From: Nymphaea colorata
Taxonomy: Eukaryota; Streptophyta; Magnoliopsida; Nymphaeales; Nymphaeaceae
Direction: 5' to 3'
Length of the DNA stretch: 64,000 nucleotides
NCBI RefSeq assembly: GCF_008831285.2
Contig: NC_045139.1
Location: 3,754,704-3,818,703, forward strand
Part shown: positions 47,476-61,239 of the stretch, one piece after another
Layout of the letters: each line of letters opens with the position of its first letter
How positions within the stretch are numbered: the stretch's first letter is position 1
The notes under the pieces: model-generated
What the model was told of the DNA's origin: nothing
What the model saw: only the letters and a program-made list of their open reading frames with translations
The model's database searches: none
Program-made: the position numbers and the translations under genes

Positions 47476-48136
47476 CCTCCTCGTGGCACCTGTAAGGCCC
47501 AAATTGGCCGGTTCGAATCGAATTGGTGACAAATTGGTTTGGTTCAAAAGTCGATTCAAGAGCTCCACATGTTGCCTTTAAAACGATTTTCAAATATATT
47601 AAAATTTTCTTATTTTTATTTTTTTATATTTATTTCTTTAAAAAAAAATTGTTATAATATTTTTCATTGATTCACAGTTGGACTTTAAAACGGTTCTTGC
47701 GACGCTGCATGCTTTTAAGTCTAGTGAACAGCTCGGATGCATGTTTATAAACTGGGCCATGAATTTTTTTATTGCAAAATCTAAATTATAGTTTTAAAAT
47801 TTTAATAATTTCTCAAAATTTTTATATAGGTTAAATTAAAATTTATCCATCCAATGCCTCAGCTGAACCGGTTGCGATTGTGCGAATAATGAATTATCAC
47901 TTATTTAAGAAAAGTAAATGGAAATATGTAGCAAATAATTAAACCACCGGGTGATCTGATTTGCTTCGAGTGAGAATGACGCAAATATACTCAAGCTAAT
48001 GAAATGCATCAGAAGACACACAAAGTTATATGGTTTTCCGATATATGGATGGTAGTCTGCTGAATGAGAAGGATTTAGTACGTTCTCATGGACTGGAATT
48101 TTAGAATCTGTATAAGATTGGATGCAGCTAAAGAGG
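47476..48136. other. Non-genic AT-rich spacer
   Basis: CCGGTTCGAATCGAATTGG near 47510 and AACCGGTTGCGATTG near 47865 may be the ends of another small repeat. No gene was seen. Confidence 0.4.
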
Positions 48137-48606
48137 CACAAAATTAGGGATATAAATAAATCTGATTTGGATCCGAAACGTCTCAAACAAAATCAGATAT
48201 GGAAAAAGAATTTTGCATCCAATTAAAACATTGGATTGGACTCAGATATAAGAGATTGCATCCTATCAGATTTAGATTCAGATTCAGACTTGGATAAATA
48301 TCGCATCAGATTTAATTTTAGATAAACATCCAGTATCCAATGTCTATATACTTTCAAAGTTGGTTCTTAACATATGGTAATGTAGTCTCGAGTCGACTTA
48401 AAATTTGGATTCGGGTTCCGATGTGACATACAGAATCGATACAGATCGGATTCAAATTAAGAAAATGATAGTTAGATTCTGATTCAAATATGATTTTTCT
48501 TCTTTGTATTTGAATCTAAATCCAAATATATGAACCTCGGAAAAAGCAGATATAATTAAAAATACATCTGATTCAATTCCAATCAATTGACAGCCCTACA
48601 CACAAA
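48137..48606. mobile_element. hAT-like MITE, GATTCGGAT-rich type
   Basis: The element proper is 48145-48598. It begins TAGGGATATAAAT and ends ATTGACAGCCCTA, so the ends are TAGGG and CCCTA, like the GAGCTCGA family. Flanks CACAAAAT and CACACAAA match at 6 of 8 bases. The interior is dense in GATTCAGAT and GGATTCAAAT words. No transposase frame is present. Confidence 0.6.
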
Positions 48607-51600
48607 AAAAAAAAAAAGATACTAAAAATGGGAAAGCTCAAGCCTTGGTGGGAAGGTTGCTATCTTTATCCAGGGTCCTCAATTTACTACCGAGGAGCAT
48701 ACGTACTAACTTTATGTCAAATCCAATTTGATATAACAGAGTAAATATTCATTATTCGCATATAGCGTATGATTTGGTACCTTACTGGGCTGGCATTAAT
48801 GAAGGATTATTTGCTAGATGGGGAGCTTATGAAATTCTTCACTGATTGGATCCTGTCTATTCTTGTTATCTTTTTTTCTTTCTTTCTTCTAGAATGGCAA
48901 AGATAAATTGTAATAAAATTCATATTCCTAAACATTTTGGGACTTATTTTCCGCTTTCTGCTAATAATTCCATAAAGAATAAGTTCCAGCTGATTTTTTT
49001 TACGAAAATCTTGGTACATAGCCATTCAACAGTTTCGGCAGAAATTCAGCAAACTTATGTCATTTCATGGTCAGCAGTTCCTGACATGTTTTTGTAAGAC
49101 TACAAGGCAGACCATCCTACCCAAATTCAAGTTCATTATGGCTAAAACAAGTTTGACAGATTTTTTGTTCCCGATTTGGCTAAGTTGGAAGTTCTATCTA
49201 TTTTGGTTAGCCTCAACAACTATGCAAAGTTGCCAACAATGTCATCCCACAAAATGCAGGCAGCAGATCTTCAGAAAGTAAGCTTGAAGAAGTTTGTTCT
49301 TTTATTCATTTTCACTATCTTATTCTTATAATGTGCTGAACTAAGATTATGACTTTGCTTTCATATCTGTGCTTTTTGGATCTTGTCCAACATTTAGATC
49401 AGTTCAGTTTTTATTTTAGCCCCCACTCAGTACTCCTCTTGGTAGCTTTTAACTAAACTATTGGGAGAGTGATCCTCGATTTTCCAGTACTCTCCTGCAA
49501 TTTTCTTGACTTCATTCGGAATCATAGTTTGAGCAGTATAAAAGATAGATTTTCTCCTCCATCATCCCAGCAATATACATCACTTAGGCTCAATTGGAGG
49601 CCTGGAAATAGGAAGAGGATATGGTTTTCCAGGGTCTAGCAGGGCATGTTTTTCAAATTTATGGAGTCACAAACCTCAAAAGTTGTTCATGAGCTCTTCT
49701 AGTTTCCAGGCAGTTTTCTTCCATGTAGAAAACGGAGCTCGAAGAATGAAGTTAACTAAAACACCTCAAAACATTGTGTCGCCAATATATGTACAAGATG
49801 GTACCAAGATGTAGTTTTGAGGATGAAGTTACATTATCAACTCCATCTGCAATGAAATGTTTGACAAGGTTCGCGTGACCAAACATCAAAAGATATTAAG
49901 GAAATCCCTGTTCCCACATTCATCTTTCTTCCCTAGGAAGGACAAGTTCATAAAATGAGAATGGTTAGTCATGGTTTGATTAGTTATCCATCTTGTCTGC
50001 AGAAAAGCAATAATATCTTGTTAAGAATGAAGGTTCCTCCAAAATAAGCTTGTAATTGATGTTTATGGGATTGAGGAGACCTTCCTCTGCCAAAGCCATG
50101 CAAATGGCTTTGAATCCTGGACAGCTAAAATGCACTAGAATCTTAGTGGGTATTGAAAGCAATATAGAAAATTAAGAATGACAATCTGCTACTGTGGTAT
50201 CTGATTCATTTACATCCTTACTGCCTTTCCCACATTAATACGCACTACTCAGCCTCAGTCAAATCCCCGGGCCAAAGTTCACATGGATGACATGAACATC
50301 AGAAGAAGATCAGCATGAATTGCATACCTGAATGGGTTAGAGTGGAAATAGATAGTGATTTGTGCTCCTGTCTACTCTAGTTATTGACACTCCAATAATA
50401 GATATTGCAGCAAACATGAAGAAGTTGTTCTAAAATCCTCTCTCAGTGAATCGAATAGAAAGTGATCATGTCACATTGATTTCCAAGATGTAGGTCTGCT
50501 CAAAGTTTACATTACCAGAGACTCGTCAACTGTGAAGTTTCTATTAGAGATATTGTATGGAAGAACAACTGATATCGTTGGTTTCCATTCATATGACGTT
50601 GGTTTCTGTTCATGGATGAGGAATGATCAACTGAAATATAGTTGCACAAAGTTTGCTCAATTACTTTTTTCAAATCGATTGTTAAAATTCCTTTCAAAAT
50701 TTTAACAAACAGATGTGATCTACATGATTCACGAAGTAAAAATGAGTTATTGAACCAGTCCATTTGATGCCTAGACAAGTTTTTATAAAGGTTGAAGGTC
50801 AACAGTCTAAAATTTCTGAAATTTTGTAGGCATTAAAATCTTATTTGCATGTTGACAAGCATTGATTTCTGAAATGTAATTGCATGAAGATTTGCAAAAG
50901 AACTACACAAAAAGTGTTCAGTTACTGATTTCTGCAATGTAATTACAAAAGGAAAATTCCAATTATGTTCCACCTGATCCTTTTTCTGTAATTATACTTT
51001 GGTAAGGGTCTGTCCACCTAAAATAAGAACACAAACTTCAGATATATCTAACTTCTGTACAGATGCAGATAATTCAGATTCAAAACCACTAAACACATTA
51101 AATGTCAGATGAAAATTAGAAATGGTACGCCAAACATGGAAAAATGCTTGTAAGAGGACCTGAACTTATTTTGCATCGTCACTGACGTTAGAGATATCTT
51201 AATCGTGGAATATGTACATGAAACTTGCATTTTAATCCTCCAGGATAACGCAAGCAACAATGGATAAGTTTTGAATTTCATGACATATTCTGACCACCAA
51301 AGTTGGAGAGCAGGTGACAGAAGAGATTAATACAATGCATTTAAAGTGAAGACTTGGACCAGTTCCCAAACCTACCGCTTTGACACTGGCTTTCCAATGG
51401 CATATTACTGGTAGCACATAGTGGTTGGGTTTCAACTAGGATTTCCTCTTCAGATCAGACGTGCAAAGTGGTCCTGAATTTGGAGGACTTTTATTCATTG
51501 AAGAAGCTATCTCAATTATTGTTCATTAATATTTCTAGGCGTCAAACTTCTTGGCCAAATATATATAGATACAGACTAGGTGAAATGCATCTATCTCTGT

Positions 51601-53465
51601 TTTTGCTCTTAATTTTAAATCAGAGGCATTTGTCATCAAGGAGACTGACAGCTGAGTGCCTTGCTTCCTTGCCTTAGCAAAAGATGATGGCAAGGAACCT
51701 TACCAAGCCATACCTATATGGATGTATGTTTTCCATAAAAAAGAACAAGTTTCATCTAACGAAGACATCATTTACATAAACCTTTAGGTGCAGTTTTTGC
51801 CTCTCCTAAAATGCTGAAAACCCAAAAATATTCAGGGGAAGAAAACTGCTTTATAAAGGATAATTGAAAAGGAAATCATGGTTCTGTCTAGATTGGTGAA
51901 AATCTTGGGGCTAGTTTGATGTGATTCTTAAGAGTTAACTGCTCATTGATAATTTCCGTGCATGAAATTTCTTCACATCCTTGACTTTATTTCACTAGTT
52001 ATTATCTCAAAAGAGAAGACAACTATAATTGTCATCTATGTGGGGGTGCTCCTGTGGAACACAAATCTTTCAAGCAAACTCATTCCAGAAAGGCTGTTCC
52101 CGGCATAAAGTCATTGCCGATTTCACAAGCTATCAGTGATGCCACCTTTAGCAAGTTCAAGCATTGGAGATATTTGTTAGAGTTCCACTCAAACTGTTGC
52201 AATTACGGGTCTTGTCTAATTATTTAGGCAGCAGTAGCCGGAAATAGTTGGTAGATTTCCGCTCTTGTAATTGAATTATTCCGATTAATGTTTCAATAAG
52301 TCAACTGTTCAGGCAACAATGGAAGTTAACATTGTCTGAAACAATAGTACAATGGCTAGTTCCCTGAAGGTCTTCGTTTCCATCAGTTCATAAGTGATAG
52401 AACGACATGATTTGACAGATACCACTCTTACACGCCAACAGAGCTCCAATCGCCTGACCAGGGGGAGAACTTGGACCCTTCAAGTTGATGGACTTCAGCG
52501 ATTCGAAATGCAGGGCATGTCTAATTAGTATAAAATGTAAAGACTTCTTCTAGCTGAAAAGGAGAAAAGTGTTCCACTACTACAAGTTAGAACACAGATC
52601 AGGCCAGGATTCCCTTTAACAAATTGCACTTGGAGTCCCAATCTGATGTATCCCAGTAGATGTGGATGTATTGATCCTTGAGTACTTGGACAGAATATGT
52701 CAAGCTCTGCGGTCCAAAGTCAGATTTTAACTCTTACAATTCCCATATCAAAATATGCAATTATTTAGCCTGGATCAAGTAGAATCAGATCCACAAGTTC
52801 AGTAGATCCTTGGCAAGTTTAAACAAACTTGCAAATATAGGAGATGTACGTAATAGCTTTGAAACCACCAGAAGTTTGAAAGCATCTGTTCTTCTGTTCC
52901 ATAGGCCACTTGTTGATCAGATCATACTGTATATGTCGGCAAATATTTGTTGTTCTTAACTTATGTTGCATAAGATTTTAAATTATAGTGCTATATGCTA
53001 TACCTAAAGCTTCATAAAGGCATGATGATCTAAAATAAGAATGAAGTCATGTTTGGCTTCTGCTTTAGTTATATCCTTACTAAACTATACGAGCAGATCA
53101 TTCAAACCCCCTATCCAGGTGCCTCTTGAATATGGAGATCCCTTTGGGCTATATACATAACAGGTAAGCTCCGTTGTACCACCTTTTGCATCAAATCAAG
53201 GTGTGGGAACAAATGGAACAGTTTATCTTTCTAAATTGAACTATATCATGGAAATACTGAAAATGTCTGTTGCATTATTGATGAAATACCTTGATGAAGA
53301 AAGATTGCACAATTTCTTGCTTATAGTAATCTGATGCTTCAGAAATCCAAGACTGCTTTCTTTTCTGTGTTCTCCTTGGATTTCTTTTTTCCTGAAATAA
53401 TTAATTACAATAGTGACAAATGGGAAAGGGAAAAAGAAAAAAAAGATTTGGAGGTTCCTTTTAGT
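48607..53465. other. Non-genic spacer of 4.9 kb
   Basis: I looked on both strands for exons, transposon motifs and RNA genes and found nothing to support. Base composition is less AT-extreme than in the repeats, so an old transposon or a non-coding transcript is possible. Confidence 0.5.
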
Positions 53466-53683
53466 CCATTTTTTGTCCCCTCATGAAACTGACCTGATAG
53501 GTGCTTCAAGGACAGCTAGGAAAGCAATCCTAGATAATTTGAGTGTCAAACACGCATGAAATTTGGACAAAAAAACAGAAAACAACAAAAAAATATCAAG
53601 GTGAAGATGTTCAAAACAGCAAGAAAGAAGAAAGAATATACTTTGGGCCTTCGGCAGCCTCCTTCCATCCCTGTCCCTCTCTC

Positions 53684-53722
53684 TCTCTGTCTCTCTCTCT
53701 TTCTCTATCTCTCTCTCTCTCT
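53684..53722. repeat. CT-rich microsatellite
   Basis: Interrupted CT run. Confidence 0.85.
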
Positions 53723-53961
53723 CACACATACCATGTGGGTTCAATTTATGTGGTTGATATTCAAGTATCATCTTATCATGGTGCAGAAAAGTCAGCACCG
53801 TTTTTGTTTGGTTCCAAAATCAACACACTAAAGAGACATAAAGTACTAGTCTAAAAAAAAGTCCTGGTTTTCTTTCATGTTTGGAAGATCGAACAGCTTA
53901 TTCCTGGATCAACAGCTTATTCCTAAACTAATTTGGCTAGACAATGGTGTAAGTGACTTTT

Positions 53962-53965
<4 letters not shown>

Positions 53966-53998
<33 letters not shown>
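53966..53998. repeat. (CT)16 microsatellite
   Basis: Uninterrupted CT run followed by a short TATA-rich stretch. Confidence 0.95.
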
Positions 53999-53999
<1 letters not shown>

Positions 54000-54367
54000 G
54001 TACATATATATGTATATATATCACTCACATGGGTACGCATGGACAGATGAATAAACGTTTCTTAGTGAGAAAGATATTGAAAGTTACTTAAAACAACAAG
54101 TTAGAAAGAGTACTCATGAATTCTAATCTCTTACATGTGCTCTCTAGCAAGGAAAAGAAAACTCTCGAGGACTCGAAGTCTCGTATTCTTTTTAGGCTTT
54201 GGGCAAAAGTGGGCACGGAGGATTTTGTTTCATCTCTAGCCATAACTTCAAAGTAGGCCTCATGTTTCTGTCAAATAAGATCCCAAAGTTGAGTTGTTCG
54301 AACACGTAAAGTTTTTGTGCTTTCTATACTTACCTTAATTTTCAAGGGAAAATGACCTAGAGCAGCT

Positions 54368-54556
54368 TGCATGTTAGGAGGAGCGGAGCAAGAAATTTTT
54401 CATAAAGGATACCAAATTAAAGTTTAAAAATTTTGACTAGGGCCGAAATATCATTTTTCAAAAATTTTATATAAAATAAATGATTTTCTAAAATTTACAT
54501 GTCAATTTAAAAAAAAAATTGAGGTGGGGCCAGGGCCATTGGCTCCCCCATGCATG
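54368..54556 (+). repeat. Dispersed GAGGTGGGGCC family, copy 5 (best preserved)
   Basis: AGGAGCGGAGCAAGAAATTT starts the copy, CGAAATATCATTTTTCAAAA lies in the centre, and GAGGTGGGGCCAGGGCCATT ends it. The reverse complement of the copy at 11716 aligns along its whole length. Confidence 0.7.
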
Positions 54557-55179
54557 TTAGGGCCCTATGCCGATTCTGTGAGGGGGTGTTTTGGTCTTTC
54601 TTTAATTTTTCTCTTTCTGCTAACTTTGAGGGTATTCGAGTCATTTTGGGCTCTTCCAGTTGAGCGAGAGGTTAACAATCTACCACTCCGAAGATAGGCC
54701 GGATGACCTCCCCCAGTTCCTCCTACCTACTGGGTCTTGGGCCGCATGCAGGCTTGCCTGCCTGGGCGGGCAGAGGGCTGCCTAGGGGAGCAGCACCTAT
54801 GAGAATCAAATTAAAAAAGTACGTCATTTATGTAAATGTTGCCCCGACCTATGCTACACTCCTTGATGCGAAAATGGTAGATGGCACATCCCCGTTTCGA
54901 TTAAGATGTAGGGCGCAAAATGTAATAGTTGAGAAAAAAGTTGCTGTCATAATATAATGGTTTCAACGATCGAACCAGTAGTTGTGCTTAAAATGATCTT
55001 ATCTGAAAACAAAAGCTGCTGAAATTTTGAACTATAGAAATGAACCTCTTAATTATTCCGTGCTAAGTCCACCTATGAATAGTACAAGATCAATTCTAGA
55101 CTTGTGCAAGTCTCGACAAACAAACAAACATCATGAAATAGACTTGTTGGCATTGATACTTCAATGCAGTTTGGATTCC

Positions 55180-55562
55180 TCAAATGGTAGGGCTGTACAC
55201 GAGCCGAGTCAAGGTCAAGCTCGGTTAGTTTAAAACGATTCAACTAGACTCGTTCATTGCTTGGTTCTAGTTAGTTTCGAGATCGACTCAAGTGACTGAG
55301 TTTCGACTCGAGCTTGGCTCATTTAAGCTCGTTTACCAACTTCCCATTTGACTTGATCTTTTTCCTTGGTTTTAAGATTAGAAAATTATAAAAAAATGAT
55401 AAACTTAAATTACATGAGCTTAGTTGAGTTTAATCAAGTCGAGTTCATGTAACTTGAACTCTGACTCGTTTTTGAGCTCGAATTTTCAGTTAAGCTCGAG
55501 TTAAATTAATCGAGTTTAACCGAGCGAGCGAGTTCAAATCATTATACAGCCCTATAAAAAGG
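55180..55562. mobile_element. hAT-like MITE, GAGCTCGA family, copy 2
   Basis: The element proper is 55188-55554. It begins TAGGGCTGTACACGAGC and ends TTATACAGCCCTA, so ten terminal bases are exactly inverted. Flanks TCAAATGG and TAAAAAGG match at 6 of 8 bases. The interior is full of GAGCTCG and GACTCGAG words, as at 19470. Confidence 0.75.
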
Positions 55563-58188
55563 TGAATACTACATAAAAAATCAAACTCAATCTTTTGAAT
55601 GGGTGAGAAAGAACCCTGCACAAGTTTGAACATGTATAAACTTACATAATTTAACTGCTCAAATTACAGTTGCTCGCATAAAAAAACAGGAACTTATTCT
55701 GCCATCATATCTCGTTGCACATTTTATGTTTCTTGAGCTTTCATTAGCAAAAAGATCATGGCCTACTTATTTTCATATTAATTTATGCACCTAATTAAAA
55801 ACTATGGTGGGTCGAGCCAATCCGAACAAACATGAGCCTGGCCCAAGGTCAACAGTGAACAAGGTCATTTAAAGTAAGTCCCACTTGCACAAAAATAGCC
55901 AGACAACCCATTAAGACCTTTGGGCTAATGTCATAGCACTAAAGGCTGATAGTGATGACCAGTAGCACAGTTAAGTCTTAATCATGGCCACAACTAACAA
56001 CAATGACTCATTCAATGGAGAAAGAAAACTTTGGTCATTCAATTGTCAAACAAGTTATGCGGTAGCAGCGAAATATCACCTGTAAAATCATCCCCAGGTT
56101 GCAACAAACACAGGGCCAAGCTGGTTAAGGGGCACTAGTTATAAAATTTTGAATTTTTAAGGGACACCAATGTGTAAATGAATAAAAATTCCTTGAAATA
56201 TATATCAAAATGAGGAATTTTTCGCGGGCCTGTGTGGCAATTGCCTCCACAGTGCCCACACCTACCCCGACCCCTGAAGAGTTTGATGCTAAAACTGGCA
56301 AGGTCACAAGGTTTAAGGGGGCACACATGGTAAAAAAAATTAGTTTGGGTGGACAAAATGGTCATTTTCCATTTTATGTATATAAAATGAATTTTTGATA
56401 AGTCAGAGGGATCTATGACCCTCCTTAATTATATGTGGCTCCATTCTTAGTGGGTAGTAGGATTCTTCTTCTGGCCTAGTCCAAAATTAATGGAAACTTT
56501 TACCAAAAAAAGAACTACTGCATGATTTAAATGTATATCTGAGACAATTAATCTAAAGATCATGACTGTTGTCATGGGAGAAACTGCCTATGAAAATACA
56601 GTTGGAAATAGGTTCATGGTCTGACCACTTTCCCCAACTGCCGCTCGCGAAAGTAAAACCTCTAACTAACCTCACTAACTCATCTATCCATGGATCAGAC
56701 TCGAGTTTGATATACTCTTAACCATATCCACCTTTTCAGATATTCACATATTCGGACGCAAACATGAAAAAAGAAAAGTTATATCTAAATCTGAATCTAA
56801 AGTCTGATTTTACACTCCAAATCCGATCCAAATGTAAATTTTGAACCGAATCTAGACGATTTTTAAAATATAAAAGTGTTGGATATAGGATATTTCTTTG
56901 AATCTAAGTCTGATCCAAATCCATTTGGATACCTATGTATGTCTCAGTCCGAATCCGAATGAATGTTATTGCTTAAATCTGAATTCGATCCGGTTTCTTA
57001 ATTGGATATTATTATTTTTTTTCACATATGATTGTTTGGGAATGGTTCAGTTGGATATTCAATCCAAATTGTATATATTGACATCCCTATTTTTCACTAC
57101 TTATCCATGACCTGTGTTTGAATGCTTAAGTTATCACTTTACCCAGGCTTGTGGAGTTCTTATGGCTCCTTACTGGTCCAAGTTGAACTTGTATGAGTGC
57201 TACTTGTATCATAATGCAGGCATGAAATGACTTCTGCTACATGCTTCCAGCATACCATCTTCTGATATTGACATTGGGAATGAAGATACATAATATGAGC
57301 CAAATAGTCATTAAAATCTCAGTTGACTGCAATCTTGGTATTATCTCAGAGTTATTGCACCAAACAAACTTCTTTATTTTAGTGGATGAATCATTTCAGT
57401 GTTGTCCTTTTCTTCTTTGCTTGAGTTTAGATGCCACAAATGAATTTCAAATGCTTATATTAAATTAACTGGCTTGATGGTGACTCTGTCTAATCACACC
57501 AAGAAAAGATCTCCATTGCCATTTTCTTTGTAATTATCATTCTTTTGCTTGACTTTCTGTTTATACAGAAAATGGTAAGTTAGTTGCAAATGCGATCCAA
57601 TATCTCTAATTATTTTGCTGTAATTGTTGATTCCTTATCAAAGTTGCAGATAGCTGTGCCTAAACTTTTTGGGAAATTTCAATGGCCTTCCCTGAGGTCA
57701 ATTATCTAAAAAAAGAAGGATTGATAAGATTCAGAATGTCCTTAGTTAATGAATTTTACAGATAAGAGCCTACTTTTTCTACTATTCATTAACCCGGGTT
57801 ATCAACTTAATCAAATTGAACCAAACAGCAATAAAGTTTACTTTTTCTACAGGAAGAACTAGAGTACTTTTTCAACTACTTCAAAGGACATTAATGGTGA
57901 AACTGTGTAGAATTTTCATATTTTCTAAACTGGCAGACTTTAGCATGAGGCTATCATTGGTCATGCTGTGAGCAAATTGTTTAAGGTACTGTTTCATGAT
58001 GACCTTCCTGTAGGTCTTGCTTAAAAGGTGGGAGCTCCCAAATAAGAACATTGTTATGAGAAAGACAGTCACAAGGAGGGAGACGCTGCAGACGGAGTAC
58101 GTTCAACCCGGGTTCTAGTACATAAGCCTGCTAAGTGAACCCAGCAGATTGATGTTGGTCTTGTAAAAATTCTCATTCCTGATCAGCT
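55563..58188. other. Non-genic spacer with degraded repeats
   Basis: From about 56690 to 57092 the sequence is rich in CCGAATC and GATTCGGAC-type words and ends TTGACATCCCTA, like a hAT-type element whose left end is lost. GGGGCACTAGT and GTGGCTCC words near 56130-56440 suggest another old repeat. No gene was seen. Confidence 0.45.
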
Positions 58189-58338
58189 CCTTGAGAAAAT
58201 TGAGCAAGCACATAAACTGCTCATATTCATAGACAATCCAATATACAAGTGAAGTGAACTGAACCTTGAGAAAATTGAGCAAGCACATAAACTGCTCATA
58301 TTCATAGACAATCCAATATATAAGTGAAGAATGCATTC
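58189..58338. repeat. 75-bp tandem duplication
   Basis: A unit beginning CCTTGAGAAAATTGAGCAAG at 58189 is repeated at 58264 with very few changes. Confidence 0.9.
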
Positions 58339-59470
58339 AAAAGACCTTTTGTGTATGTGTGTGTATGTATATATATATATAGGAAAACAGGTAGCTACCA
58401 AACCCTCATGTACCACTAAACTTTGATGAGAATTATGTAGGCCATCAATTCTAATAAAATAGAATGGTAGAGATTAAATTACAAATATAAAAGGCAAGTA
58501 GTTTTTTCAAAAGTCTAAATAACCCTAAAAAATAAAAATAAAAAGTTGAGGGAAAGTCATTTGTTTCCCTCTTTCCTCTCTCTCTCTCTCTCTCTCATCC
58601 TTGAAGGAAATTTCTGACTCTTGAACAAAAGAACTTGCCTTACATATTTGTGACTGAACATGTACTATCTAATCTCCTATAATCAACGGTCTAGATTATT
58701 CATATTATATATATAAATGGTGACTCTAGTTTTTCAGAGTCACTCGATGAATGGTTAAAAAAAAAAAGGAAAAAAATATGATGGGTATTTTTGTTATTTA
58801 ATATTAATTTACACATTTTTTCCTTGTTTTTCTTTCAACCATCCATCTTTATCAAACAGATGGTCCTAATTAGATGGTTAATTAACTCTAAATAACAAGA
58901 GTTATCGTTTACTCACTATATATATATATATATATATAAGTGTGTGTGTCATGGTGTTGTTGCATTATTATATGCAACACCATTTTACCACAAAGTAACA
59001 TTTATCTCCTTCTCTCTACCACCACCTCGTATTACTAGTTTGATGCAACCAATATTTTCACCATAAAATTGACATTTATGTAGTCCTTATCGTTCTCCTG
59101 CTGCTGGTACGATGCTTGGTCTCGTCGCTTTTGTATTCTCCTTTACGAGCAACTTGCTGTACGTGATTATAGACCACCTGCATTGCATTTGATGTCTACC
59201 ACACATTCCAATGGCAAGCACCACCACCTACTCACATCTTCTTGCGCGTTGATAATTAGTTCACCTTCAAAGTCCTCACCAATTGACTTCTTCATGCACT
59301 GTTCTTTAATTAGACATGGAAAACCCGCCATGCTAATTACCTTGATCAAGCTCATCCTGGTAGAGTGAGTCGAGTCGTTACAGTCAAAGCCTGGTTTAAT
59401 TAGACAATGATCAAGTTTATGACCAGCCAACCAATCTTGCATATATAGTCGGTCTAAGCCTATCTACTAC
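58339..59470. other. Non-genic spacer with microsatellites
   Basis: Holds CT repeats near 58577-58597 and TA repeats near 58918-58938. The minus-strand open frame at 59167-59442 has no recognisable motif. Confidence 0.45.
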
Positions 59471-59811
59471 ATATAAACCACTGTCACAAAAAACGAGTAT
59501 AATATAGCAAAACTTAGTCAGCCACATAATATCCATACAAAACACGCCTTGTTAAAAAAATGTCAAAAAATAAAAAACGTGAAAAAATGCATATTATACG
59601 TGTATTATACCTGTTTTTGCGTTTTTTCATATTTTTATGATTTTTTTTATTTTTTAGAATTTTTAGGATTTATTAAATGTTTTAATTTTTTTAAAAATTT
59701 GCTTAGATTTTTCCATTTTATTCTCCCGAGATATATAACTTTGCCGTATTATACCTATTTTTTTCTCTTCGTATAAAACACAGACACTTTTTTTGTGACA
59801 ATAATATAAAC
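59471..59811. mobile_element. MITE with perfect 8-bp target duplication
   Basis: The element proper is 59479-59803 (325 bp). It begins CACTGTCACAAAAAA and ends TTTTTTTGTGACAATA, so TGTCACAAAAAA is inverted at both ends. It is flanked by ATATAAAC on both sides (59471-59478 and 59804-59811). The interior is T-rich with CGTATTATACC-type words that also occur inverted. Its 8-bp duplication points to hAT, though the ends differ from the TAGGG elements in this window. Confidence 0.75.
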
Positions 59812-60239
59812 TGATCATCATTTGGTTGAGTACAATTAATAGATTGATTGAAGCCAAACACGTCGCAATATAAGTTTACTTGCACGTTTATTTACCGAAA
59901 GTATGACAATGTAAGGTAGATTTTGCGGCCGACCAATCCGCGGACAGTGTCTAGACCTACTACAGGGCCCTATGATGAGCTGAAAATGAAAGAGGGGCTG
60001 CATGACCACATGTAAGGCTGCATATCTTCCAAAATCCTAATGACCACTCTTTTGGTTCATACAAAGCAGACACACCAATTATTTTGCTTCTGGTCCACAA
60101 TGAAATTAACCAAATATAGCATCACAATGGAGAATGCATTGCATTTTACTTATTAGAGAAAGTTGATCGAAAGGACAATCTTCTTCCCCCTCTTCACCTA
60201 CCCAACATTCATGGCTTCCAACAGTTGGGGCACCAGCTA

Positions 60240-60447
60240 AGGGAGCATTTATATACCCAAAATCATGGAATTTTAGAATAGAAATTCTCATTTTTTAAGA
60301 AAATGGAATTATTAGACAAACAGGGTATTTTGTCTTCGGGATTAGAAAACTAAAACCTGAAATTTTGATTTCGTTCCATTTTGAGGCAGAATTATGATTC
60401 TGGAATTTTCATTCTTCAATCAAAATTCCAAACCATCGAACACTCGC
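60240..60447. mobile_element. Possible MITE
   Basis: GGGAGCATTTATATACCC on the left and CCATCGAACACTCGCC on the right are weak inverted ends. Internal GGAATTTTAG and AAAATTCCAAA words are also inverted relative to each other. Confidence 0.3.
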
Positions 60448-61106
60448 CAGTGGCTGCCAAATTCCACTGCAATGGTATTGCTTGCAGTAATTTCACATTT
60501 GACCAAGTAAACTAGTGAAATCATGATGAAGAGTCATATTGAGGCCAGTGGAGGCACATGTCCCCCCTTCACCCATTGAAAAGTCCATTGAAGGGACCAG
60601 GTCCAGGGCATCCCCATTAGACCTAGCTCAAGTGCTTCTTGACTTGCATTTCTTGCTCTTCAGTGGTGGAGCCACAAGTGGAGGAGCCTATAGCTAAGGG
60701 TTCTTAATTCCAAATGAGGCTAGCCCTAAGTCCCAGGTATATGAGGTGACCCAATTTGGACGCAAATTGTGCATTGGATTCCAGACCTAGTCAAGTCACA
60801 CGGCAGATTGGTCATCGCACCCACTTCAACACACCAAGTCACATGGATGTCGTCGCACCCACTTCGACACGCCGACACAGTGACCCAGGTACTCAAGGTC
60901 AGACCCAACCCAAAAATGCATTTAAACTTCAAAAAGCATCAACTTTTTCATCAAAAAATTCATTACATTGTGTTAACTTTCCATCGCCCATACCAAAGTT
61001 GTGTCACCAATTCACCACGAATGAAAAATCTTAACTCCGCCACTAATAAAATCCTGGTTCAAAACACATGAAATTCTTTTTTCTTAACAAAAAAGCTTAC
61101 TTTTGT

Positions 61107-61110
<4 letters not shown>

Positions 61111-61145
<35 letters not shown>
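61111..61145. repeat. (TA)17 microsatellite
   Basis: Uninterrupted TA run. Confidence 0.95.
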
Positions 61146-61146
<1 letters not shown>

Positions 61147-61239
61147 CCGGCTTGACCGTATCTTAGTGAAATGAGGCTTTCCAATGGAGACAAAAAAGAA
61201 AAGTAGGCAAGGCAAAACAAGAAGAGCCATTTTCTGGCG

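Noticed and set aside
47505-47535. GGTTCGAATC as a tRNA T-arm
   Set aside because: No D-arm, anticodon arm or acceptor stem can be placed around it.
48846-49281. Two plus-strand open frames as a gene
   Set aside because: Neither has motifs, splice signals or codon use beyond chance.
59167-59442. 91-codon minus-strand frame as a gene
   Set aside because: No recognisable domain or neighbouring exon; length is within chance expectation for this region.
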